Assembly (NCBI GenBank): GCA_002299495.1
Contig: DBNZ01000185.1
Span: forward strand, 1-7,063
Direction: 5' to 3'
Source: Methylococcaceae bacterium UBA659
Lineage (GTDB): Bacteria > Pseudomonadota > Gammaproteobacteria > Methylococcales > Methylomonadaceae
DNA: 7,063 nucleotides
In this document: positions 1 to 5,853 of the stretch, in pieces
Position numbering within the stretch: the stretch's first letter is position 1
How the letters are laid out: every line of letters begins with the position of its first letter
Translations under genes and position numbers: made by a program
Notes under the pieces: model-generated
What the model was told of the DNA's origin: nothing
Databases searched by the model: none
Seen by the model: only the letters and a program-made list of their open reading frames with translations

Positions 1-35
1 AAGAGCAGGGCGATCACGGCGAACCGATATAAACC

Positions 36-1922
36 CTGCCAGAAACAAACGCACATCCAGATGCAGCAACCGGCCAAGATCATGGCAAACGTTTTTCCGT
101 CGGCATCGACTTAGGCACCACCCATTGCGTACTTTCCTATGCCGACGCCAGCCACCACGAGGAGCTGGATTTTTCCCAACAAGTCATGGCAATACCGCAA
201 TTGACCGCACCGGGCGCCGTGGAAAACCTCTTGCAATTGCCGTCATTTCTGTACCAAGCCCATGAGGCCGAATTGACGGAGGGCGACAAGGCCTTACCAT
301 GGACGGCAAGACCGGAATTTTTAGTGGGCGAAATTGCCCGCAACCTTGGCAGCAAGACCCCCATCCGTCTGGTAGCCAGCGCCAAAAGTTGGCTTTGCCA
401 TGCAGATGTCGATTGCAAGGCCGCAATTTTACCCGCCGACGCCCCTGATGAAGTCGAGCGCGTCTCTCCGTTCCAAGCCATCGCCGCCTATTTGCAGCAC
501 ATGCGCGACGCCTGGCGGCACCTGCATCCTAACGCGCCGTTATCCGAACAAGATTTAGTCATCACCGTCCCGGCCTCGTTCGACCCGGCCGCCCGCGAAC
601 TCACCGTCGAAGCCGCCCGCAGCCTTGGCTTAAACCAGGCCATCTTGCTGGAGGAGCCGCAAGCCGCCGTCTATAGCTGGATTGAACAAAGCCACGGCGA
701 TTGGCGCAACCAAACCCGATGCGGCGATATCATCCTGGTAGTGGACATCGGCGGCGGCACCACCGACTTGTCGTTGATTGCCGTCACCCAACAAGACGGG
801 AACTTGGAATTGACCCGGGTCGCGGTCGGCGACCATATCTTGCTTGGCGGCGACAACATGGACTTGGCCTTGGCCTATACCGTCAAAGCGAAACTGGAAC
901 CACAAGGCCAACGCCTGCAACCGTGGCAAGTCCAGGCCTTAACCCACAGTTGCCGCGAAGCCAAAGAAAAACTGTTCAGCCAGCACGACATAGACACCAT
1001 GCCGCTGGTCATCGCCAGCCGCAGTTCGTCGCTGGTTGGCGGCACCCTCCGTAGTGAACTGACCCGTGAGGAATTGAACCGGGCCCTAGTCGAAGGCTTC
1101 TTCCCGTTCGTCGCCGTCAGCGACCGCACCATTAGCCGTCCGCGTAGCGGCCTGCGCACCGTCGGCTTACCGTATGCCCAAGATGCGGCCATCACCCGGC
1201 ATTTGGCCGCTTTTCTAAGCAAGCAACAAAACGCCACCGACGCTTTAGCCGATGTCAACCTGCCCGGACACGCCAGCTTCCTGCATCCTAGCGCCGTGCT
1301 GTTCAATGGCGGCGTCCTAAAGGCCAATGCGTTGGCTGAACGGCTGATGCAAGTATTAAATTCATGGTTAAACGCCGAACAAGCACCAGAAGCGCGCCTT
1401 CTTGCAGGCGCCAACCTTGACCTCGCCGTGGCTAGGGGCGCCGCCTATTATGGCTTTGTCCGCAAAGGGCGGGGCGTTCGCATCAAGGGTGGGACAGCCG
1501 CATCCTACTATGTTGGCGTCGAGAGCGCCATGCCAGCGGTCCCCGGCCTGCCCCCGGAAATAGAAGCCTTATGTATCGCCCCGTTTGGCATGGAAGAAGG
1601 CACCCGGGAAGAATTGCCGGACGACGAATTTGGCCTGGTGATTGGCGAGCCAGTCCGTTTCCGCTTCTTCGCCTCCAACACCCGCCGGGACGACCGGGTT
1701 GGTGTCCGCTTGGATTATTGGACGGACGACGAATTGGCCGAATTGGCCGAAATAGAAATTACTTTGCCGGAGGAAAACCGCAGGCCGGGTGAAATCGTCC
1801 CCGTGCACTTATGCGCCGCCGTCACCGAAGTAGGCACCCTGGAATTGCATGCGGTCTCGCAAAAAGATGAGAGCCGCTGGAAAATCGAATTTGATGTCAG
1901 GGCCGGGGATAACAAGGAATAA
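36..1922 (+). CDS. Hsp70-family (DnaK-like) chaperone/ATPase, start uncertain
   Basis: Divergent Hsp70-type ATPase, about 628 residues if translation begins at CTG 36. The reading frame is open from base 33, just after an in-frame TAA at 30-32. The first ATG is at 186, but a start there would lose the ATP-binding phosphate-1 motif GIDLGTT (bases 102-122), so the protein must begin upstream. No ATG, GTG or TTG exists in frame before it; CTG at 36 is the only near-canonical start. Numbered from CTG 36, phosphate-1 is at 23-29, a connect-1-like segment (LLEEPQAAVYSW) near 204-215, phosphate-2 (DIGGGTTDL) at 237-245 and the adenosine motif (LFNGGV) near 422-427. After about residue 475 a beta-rich segment resembles a reduced substrate-binding domain. 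There is no helical lid and no EEVD-like tail, so this is an accessory Hsp70-like protein and not canonical DnaK. Neither grpE nor dnaJ is in the window. It is probably cytoplasmic; the client is unknown. The family call is firm, the start is not. Confidence 0.85.
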   Translation: MPETNAHPDAATGQDHGKRFSVGIDLGTTHCVLSYADASHHEELDFSQQVMAIPQLTAPGAVENLLQLPSFLYQAHEAELTEGDKALPWTARPEFLVGEIARNLGSKTPIRLVASAKSWLCHADVDCKAAILPADAPDEVERVSPFQAIAAYLQHMRDAWRHLHPNAPLSEQDLVITVPASFDPAARELTVEAARSLGLNQAILLEEPQAAVYSWIEQSHGDWRNQTRCGDIILVVDIGGGTTDLSLIAVTQQDGNLELTRVAVGDHILLGGDNMDLALAYTVKAKLEPQGQRLQPWQVQALTHSCREAKEKLFSQHDIDTMPLVIASRSSSLVGGTLRSELTREELNRALVEGFFPFVAVSDRTISRPRSGLRTVGLPYAQDAAITRHLAAFLSKQQNATDALADVNLPGHASFLHPSAVLFNGGVLKANALAERLMQVLNSWLNAEQAPEARLLAGANLDLAVARGAAYYGFVRKGRGVRIKGGTAASYYVGVESAMPAVPGLPPEIEALCIAPFGMEEGTREELPDDEFGLVIGEPVRFRFFASNTRRDDRVGVRLDYWTDDELAELAEIEITLPEENRRPGEIVPVHLCAAVTEVGTLELHAVSQKDESRWKIEFDVRAGDNKE

Positions 1923-1926
1923 CTGC

Positions 1927-1940
1927 GGCACTTTTGTGCC
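1927..1940 (+). terminator. Small hairpin after the Hsp70 gene
   Basis: A perfect 5-bp inverted repeat (GGCAC, TTTT loop, GTGCC) begins four bases after the Hsp70 stop codon. The outer bases CTG and CAG could extend the stem after a mismatch. No T-run follows, so it is not a classical intrinsic terminator. It may instead be a weak pause or an mRNA 3' end-stabilising hairpin between the Hsp70 gene and ssb. Confidence 0.35.
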
Positions 1941-1979
1941 CACAGTAACACTTAGCTGACCACCTACGACCACACAACC

Positions 1980-1983
1980 AGGA
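1980..1983 (+). promoter_or_regulatory. Ribosome binding site of ssb
   Basis: AGGA lies six bases before the ATG at 1990. It supports the start chosen for ssb, which also matches the usual N-terminus of the family. Confidence 0.55.
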
Positions 1984-1989
1984 CACATT

Positions 1990-2451
1990 ATGCTCAATAA
2001 AGTCACATTAATCGGCAACTTAGGCGCAGACCCCGAAGTCCGTTACATACCCAGCGGCGGTGCCGTCACCACCATCGGCCTGGCCACCACCCGGCGCTGG
2101 AAAGACAAACAAAACGGTGAACGGCGTGAGGCCACCGAATGGCATCGGGTGGTGTTTTTTAACCGTTTGGCCGAAATCGCCGGAGAATACTTAAAAAAAG
2201 GCTCCCAAGTTTATGTTCAAGGGCGCCTGCAAACCCGCAAATGGCAAGACCAAGCAGGACAAGACCGCTACACCACCGAAATCATAGCGGATGAAATGCA
2301 CATGCTCGGCAGCCGCAGCGGTGGCACCGGGGATTTTCATGGCGAGTCCAACCCGCCCGCAAAACCAGGCTCCCCGTCGAACCAAGCGCCGGGAACCCCC
2401 CCCCCCGCACCGCCCTCTTATGACGATTTCGACGATGACGTACCTTTTTAA
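1990..2451 (+). CDS. ssb: Single-stranded DNA-binding protein SSB
   Basis: Binds single-stranded DNA as a tetramer and recruits replication, repair and recombination proteins. The N-terminal OB fold spans roughly residues 1-108 and begins MLNKVTLIGNLGADPEVRY, a hallmark of bacterial SSB. The DNA-stacking aromatics known from E. coli SSB (W40, W54, F60, W88) appear here as W37, W51, F57 and W85, a constant shift of three. A short Gly/Pro/Ser linker (about 109-142) follows, then the acidic tip DDDVPF, a conservative form of DDDIPF that docks partner proteins. At 153 residues it is shorter than the 178 of E. coli because the linker is short. The linker is partly coded by 11 consecutive C (2396-2406), a site prone to slippage and to sequencing error. 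The downstream lipoprotein gene starts 19 bases after the stop. Confidence 0.97.
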   Translation: MLNKVTLIGNLGADPEVRYIPSGGAVTTIGLATTRRWKDKQNGERREATEWHRVVFFNRLAEIAGEYLKKGSQVYVQGRLQTRKWQDQAGQDRYTTEIIADEMHMLGSRSGGTGDFHGESNPPAKPGSPSNQAPGTPPPAPPSYDDFDDDVPF

Positions 2452-2470
2452 CAACATACCCGGCTCCATT

Positions 2471-3259
2471 ATGCCTTTCCAACGCATTGCCCTTGTTGTC
2501 TGTTTGCCGATGGCGCTTGCAGGTTGCGCCGAATTTTTTGAAAAACCGACGCCGGCGCCGGTTTTTCAAGGCGGTGGCGCAAGGGCTAGAACCATCCCTG
2601 AACCCGTTTACCCAAGCCCGGAAACGGTACGGCAGAGCTTGCCTGAAGACGGCGGTTCGGTTATAGAAATTAAGCCATTACCTACCGCGCCTGCAATAGA
2701 AACCCTAGAAATCAAACCGGAACCCCTGCCTACTTTCAGGGATGAAAATGGCTTATTGTCGCAAGAGCAAGAGCAAGAACTGGCTGAATTTGAACGCACC
2801 CAACAAAACACCAGCGAGGAGGCAACCCAAGTAACCCCTTCACCGGGTTCTGAACCCTCCCCAAGCTTTATACCCGACGTGGCTGCGCCTGTAATACTCC
2901 CCCCTCCCCCTTTCGAACCCTTGCAAGACTTTGGCCCCTTGTCCCCGGCCGTCGGCGCGCTGGTTTTAGCCGCCAACAAGAGCACGGGCCAAGGCAATGT
3001 CGAATCGGCCACCGCCACCATAGAACGCGCCATCCACATTGAACCCCGTAACGCAACCTTATACTACAAACTGGCATTGTTGCGGCTAGAGCAAAATAAA
3101 CCCAAACTGGCCGAAGGCTTGGCAAAAAAATCGGCCTTATTGGCCTCCGCCGACAGCTCATTAAAAAAACACAGCTGGCTTCTGATCGCCAAGGCCAGGG
3201 ACATGCAAAACAACCCCCAAGGCGCCCAAGAAGCACGCGCACAAGCCGAAAAATATTAG
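2471..3259 (+). CDS. Proline/glutamate-rich lipoprotein with TPR-like C-terminus
   Basis: Predicted 262-residue lipoprotein of unknown function. The N-terminus MPFQRIALVVCLPMALAGC is a type II signal peptide: Arg5, a hydrophobic core and lipobox LAGC with the lipidated cysteine at 19. Ala follows the cysteine and no Asp is present at +2, so outer-membrane sorting is expected by the E. coli rule. Residues about 20-158 are low complexity, rich in Pro, Glu, Ser and Thr, and probably a flexible periplasmic spacer. Residues about 160-262 are helical and TPR-like: the pattern TIERAIHIEPRNATLYYKLA is a typical TPR repeat boundary, and one or two further helix pairs follow. I chose ATG 2471 because it starts directly at the signal peptide; the frame stays open upstream to 2291 inside ssb, and ATG 2435 is an alternative that would add residues before the signal. 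The ribosome binding site is weak, so translation may be coupled to ssb. It sits between ssb and prmB in an apparent operon, which does not reveal its role. The TPR suggests protein-protein contact. Confidence 0.85.
   Translation: MPFQRIALVVCLPMALAGCAEFFEKPTPAPVFQGGGARARTIPEPVYPSPETVRQSLPEDGGSVIEIKPLPTAPAIETLEIKPEPLPTFRDENGLLSQEQEQELAEFERTQQNTSEEATQVTPSPGSEPSPSFIPDVAAPVILPPPPFEPLQDFGPLSPAVGALVLAANKSTGQGNVESATATIERAIHIEPRNATLYYKLALLRLEQNKPKLAEGLAKKSALLASADSSLKKHSWLLIAKARDMQNNPQGAQEARAQAEKY
2538..2569. repeat. Perfect 11-bp inverted repeat inside the lipoprotein gene
   Basis: Arms TTGAAAAACCG (2538-2548) and CGGTTTTTCAA (2559-2569) are perfectly complementary around a 10-base GC-rich loop that itself contains the palindrome CGCCGGCG. 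The A-run/stem/T-run arrangement resembles a bidirectional intrinsic terminator. It lies about 22 codons into the lipoprotein gene, straight after the lipobox codons, so it could attenuate transcription or expose a regulatory RNA hairpin. The structure is seen in the sequence; the function is inference. Confidence 0.5.
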
Positions 3260-3276
3260 CCAGCGGACTCCCCGAC

Positions 3277-4209
3277 ATGCAGACACCTAGCCCCGAACTC
3301 ATTGCAACCCTGACCACCGCCCGCGATTACATACGCTGGGCAACGAGCCGCTTCAACCAAGCGCAACTGCATTTTGGGCATGGTAGCCAGACCGCCTTAG
3401 ATGAAGCCGTGGCCCTAGTGTTACATACCCTGCATCTGCCATATGACCTGACCGATACTTATCTCAATGCCGTACTGACCCTGCCAGAACGCAATGCCGT
3501 CTTAACCATCGTTGAACGTCGTATTAACGAACGCATACCCGCGGCTTATTTGACTCATGAAGCCATTTTTGCCGGACTGCCATTTTACGTCGACAACCGG
3601 ACGCTGGTACCGCGGTCACCGATCGCCGAACTCATCGCACAACGCTTTTCGCCTTGGATTTATGAAGACGACGTGGCATCCATCTTGGATTTATGCACCG
3701 GCAGCGGTTGTATCGCCATCGCCTGTGCCATGGCTTTCCCGGAAGCCGATGTCGATGCGTCGGACATTTCCGAAGACGCCCTAGCGGTGGCGGAAATCAA
3801 TATTGCAAAGCACCAACTGGAAAGCATTATCGACCTCTACCCATCAGACTTGTTTAGCGACCTCCCCGCTAACCGCTACGACATCATCGTCAGCAACCCC
3901 CCTTATGTCAGCTTGGAGGAATGGCGAAAGCTTCCCGCCGAATTCCATGCCGAACCAGACTTAGGCTTTAAGGGCGGGGAGTCAGGCCTAGATTCGGTAT
4001 TACGTATCTTGGCCGATGCCGACGATTTCCTTACCGAACAAGGCATCTTGGTAGTGGAAGTCGGCAGCAGCGCACAAACCTTGCAAGACCTGCTCCCCGA
4101 CGTGCCATTTTACTGGCTGGATTTTGAACGCGGTGGCGATGGCGTGTTCTTACTGACCGCCGCACAAGTTAACGACCATCATGAAACCTTCTTATCCACC
4201 ATTGTTTGA
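3277..4209 (+). CDS. prmB: 50S ribosomal protein L3 glutamine N5-methyltransferase PrmB
   Basis: SAM-dependent methyltransferase that methylates a glutamine side chain of ribosomal protein L3 during assembly of the large subunit. Length is 310 residues, the same as E. coli PrmB. The N-terminal helical domain (about 1-95) recognises the substrate. The SAM-binding motif I is DLCTGSG at 138-144, and the catalytic glutamine-binding NPPY motif is at 207-210. The segment LVPRSPIAELI (110-120) separates PrmB from the release-factor enzyme PrmC, which has a PRPDTE-type sequence there. A PrmB-like EPDLGFKGGESGLDS follows NPPY. The start lies 17 bases after the lipoprotein stop with only a weak AGCGGA upstream. 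The stop is two bases from the aroC ATG. The prmB-aroC pairing is common in gammaproteobacteria. Confidence 0.95.
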   Translation: MQTPSPELIATLTTARDYIRWATSRFNQAQLHFGHGSQTALDEAVALVLHTLHLPYDLTDTYLNAVLTLPERNAVLTIVERRINERIPAAYLTHEAIFAGLPFYVDNRTLVPRSPIAELIAQRFSPWIYEDDVASILDLCTGSGCIAIACAMAFPEADVDASDISEDALAVAEINIAKHQLESIIDLYPSDLFSDLPANRYDIIVSNPPYVSLEEWRKLPAEFHAEPDLGFKGGESGLDSVLRILADADDFLTEQGILVVEVGSSAQTLQDLLPDVPFYWLDFERGGDGVFLLTAAQVNDHHETFLSTIV

Positions 4210-4211
4210 TT

Positions 4212-5300
4212 ATGTCTGGAAACACCATCGGTAAACTGTTCACCGTCACCACCTTCGGCGAAAGCCACGGCCCCGCCTTAGGCTGCATCATCGACGGCTG
4301 CCCGCCTGGCCTGGCCTTGACCGAGGCCGACATCCAGCATGACTTAGACCGGCGCAAACCCGGCACTTCAAGGCATACCACGCAACGGCGCGAAGCCGAT
4401 GAAGTAAAAATCCTGTCCGGCGTGTTTGCAGGCAAAACCACCGGCACCCCGATAGGTTTATTGATTGAAAACACCGACCAACGCTCCAAGGATTACGACA
4501 AAATCGCCGACACCTTCCGCCCCGGCCATGCCGATTACACCTACCAGCAAAAATACGGCTTCCGCGACTACCGGGGCGGGGGGCGTTCCTCGGCGCGGGA
4601 AACGGCCATGCGCGTGGCCGCCGGCGCGGTTGCCAAAAAATACCTGTCCGCGCAAGCAGGCATCACCATTCGCGGCTATTTGGCGCAACTAGGGCCGATT
4701 AGCGTGGCAAAACTGGATTGGAGCGTCATCGACAGCAACCCGTTCTTCTGCCCTGATGCCGACAAAGTGCCGGCATTAGAAGCCTACATGGATGCATTAA
4801 GGAAAGAAGGCGAATCCATAGGCGCACGCATCAACGTAATCGCCAACAACGTGCCACCCGGTTTAGGCGAACCCATTTTCGACCGCCTAGATGCCGAACT
4901 CGCCTATGCGCTAATGAGCATCAACGCCGTAAAAGGCGTGGAAATCGGCGACGGCTTCGCCTGCGTCAACAGCAAAGGCACGAAGTTCCGCGACGAAATC
5001 ACCCCCGAAGGCTTCCAAAGCAACCATGCCGGCGGCATTTTAGGCGGCATTTCCAGCGGCCAAGACATTATCGCCAGCATTGCGCTAAAGCCCACCTCCA
5101 GCCTGCGCCTGCCTGGCCGCACCATCAACAGCCACGGCCAAGCCACCGAAGTCATCACCGCAGGCCGACACGACCCTTGTGTAGGCATCCGCGCCACGCC
5201 GATTGCCGAGGCGATGATGGCGCTGGTACTCATGGATCATTTTTTACGCCATCGGGCGCAGAATTTAGGTGTTAATTCCGGCTTGCCCATTCTGCGTTAA
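4212..5300 (+). CDS. aroC: Chorismate synthase
   Basis: Converts 5-enolpyruvylshikimate 3-phosphate to chorismate, the last step of the shikimate pathway, using reduced FMN without net redox change. The 362-residue protein is full length for the family. Signatures include GESHG at 16-20 (His19), RPGHAD with His106, and the FMN/phosphate region GFRDYRGGGRSSARETAMR at about 116-134. The second family signature is the C-terminal RHDPCVGIRATP. I chose ATG 4212, giving MSGNTIGKLFTVTTFGESHG, which matches the family N-terminus. An upstream TTG at 4206 overlapping the prmB TGA would add only two residues and is less likely. No clear ribosome binding site is present, so translational coupling to prmB is likely. 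The gene ends with tandem TAA TAA stops. Confidence 0.97.
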   Translation: MSGNTIGKLFTVTTFGESHGPALGCIIDGCPPGLALTEADIQHDLDRRKPGTSRHTTQRREADEVKILSGVFAGKTTGTPIGLLIENTDQRSKDYDKIADTFRPGHADYTYQQKYGFRDYRGGGRSSARETAMRVAAGAVAKKYLSAQAGITIRGYLAQLGPISVAKLDWSVIDSNPFFCPDADKVPALEAYMDALRKEGESIGARINVIANNVPPGLGEPIFDRLDAELAYALMSINAVKGVEIGDGFACVNSKGTKFRDEITPEGFQSNHAGGILGGISSGQDIIASIALKPTSSLRLPGRTINSHGQATEVITAGRHDPCVGIRATPIAEAMMALVLMDHFLRHRAQNLGVNSGLPILR

Positions 5301-5387
5301 TAAACTCACCCGGCTTACCCGGCCAAAGCAGATAATCGTTTGCAGATTTATTTCATATAAGCAGTGGAGGTCAGATTCGAACGGATT

Positions 5388-5416
5388 AAAAATCGTAGGG
5401 GCGGTATCCCTAGCGA
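5388..5416 (-). terminator. Intrinsic terminator-like hairpin, minus strand
   Basis: On the minus strand the sequence reads TCG, a one-base bulge, TAGGG, a 7-base loop, CCCTA, CGA, then TTTTT. This gives an 8-bp stem followed directly by a T-run, the form expected of a rho-independent terminator. It would end transcripts coming from the arsM side and would also separate them from aroC transcription. On the plus strand the T-run is weaker and four bases further on, so limited bidirectional action is possible. Confidence 0.55.
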
Positions 5417-5757
5417 CACATTTTAACCACTACCCTTTTTTGAAATAGCACGTTCGCTAAAAACAAGCAATGCACCGACATTTCGGAACCCGGCGCAAAG
5501 GCGGTCCTCATCACGGTAAGCTTCTTGTTTAAACAACTCATCAACAACGCATCAGCTTCTGACATAAACGCCGAGCCGACTGTTTCGGCCCATAACCCGG
5601 CCGCTTGAACCCACCATTCATTGAAGCCCCGGGAGCTATTTCGGCGCCGTTGTGTTTGATGGCGGTTGACACCCCGCTTTGCTGCCGTATTTAGCGCGGC
5701 CTTAGAACGTGTTTTAACAGCCGCCACGCGGTGCTCGACAGTCTGCGGTGCACGCAT
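5410..5757 (-). CDS. Doubtful small hypothetical ORF between arsM and aroC
   Basis: A 115-residue frame with no family I recognise. The N-terminal half is basic (RSKAALNTAAKRGVNRHQ, then RRR). The middle segment FNEWWVQAAGLWAETVGSAF looks amphipathic and helical, and a hydrophobic stretch (CLFLANVLF) is near the C-terminus. No Shine-Dalgarno sequence precedes the ATG at 5757. For coding: the stop codon falls within the stem of the minus-strand terminator-like hairpin, and the strand matches arsM. Against: composition is unconvincing, and there is no start signal. It could be the remains of a frameshifted gene, since another minus frame is open just upstream. Probably not a functional gene. 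Confidence 0.18.
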   Translation of the reverse strand: MRAPQTVEHRVAAVKTRSKAALNTAAKRGVNRHQTQRRRNSSRGFNEWWVQAAGLWAETVGSAFMSEADALLMSCLNKKLTVMRTAFAPGSEMSVHCLFLANVLFQKRVVVKMCR

Positions 5758-5853
5758 GCCAGCGCAAAAGACTGCGGAAAATCCTCAGATACGTCCAGCA
5801 CCGCCCCGGCGCAATTCACGACTGACTGCAAAGAAACACCCTACAAACCAACC

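Larger units (their letters stand above)
5301..5853. other. Long intergenic region between convergent aroC and arsM
   Basis: About 550 bases hold no gene I can identify. Just after aroC is a 9-base-period direct repeat with two copies of ACCCGGC (5308-5314 and 5317-5323), with no clear plus-strand terminator T-run. Around 5388-5416 is a minus-strand terminator-like hairpin. Between 5410 and 5757 a minus-strand frame is open but weak, and another minus frame is open for about 40 codons from about 5825 to 5700 before a stop. This pattern could be a decayed gene or chance. I see no tRNA, CRISPR repeats or transposon ends. Confidence 0.6.

Noticed and set aside
3..32. Short frame ending in TAA at 30-32 (EQGDHGEPI), possibly the C-terminus of an upstream gene
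   Set aside because: Only nine codons are visible and no family can be recognised; it is noted only as context for the Hsp70 start.
875..1414. Long minus-strand open frame opposite the Hsp70 gene
   Set aside because: It is a shadow of a conserved coding frame, with low-complexity Arg/Ser composition and no recognisable domain.
1731..1750. Tandem GAATTGGCC repeat in the Hsp70 gene
   Set aside because: It is just two copies encoding a LAELAE helix or loop, too short to be meaningful.
2291..2470. Upstream extension of the lipoprotein frame within ssb
   Set aside because: It overlaps a strongly conserved ssb in another frame and would place a long Pro/Arg-rich stretch before a complete type II signal peptide.
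4206..4211. TTG start for aroC two codons upstream
   Set aside because: It overlaps the prmB stop and adds residues absent from the family; ATG 4212 gives the normal N-terminus.
5366..5385. GGTCAGATTCGAAC, similar to a tRNA T-arm
   Set aside because: No acceptor, D-arm or anticodon arm can be placed around it, so it is not a tRNA gene or a clear tRNA-derived attachment site.
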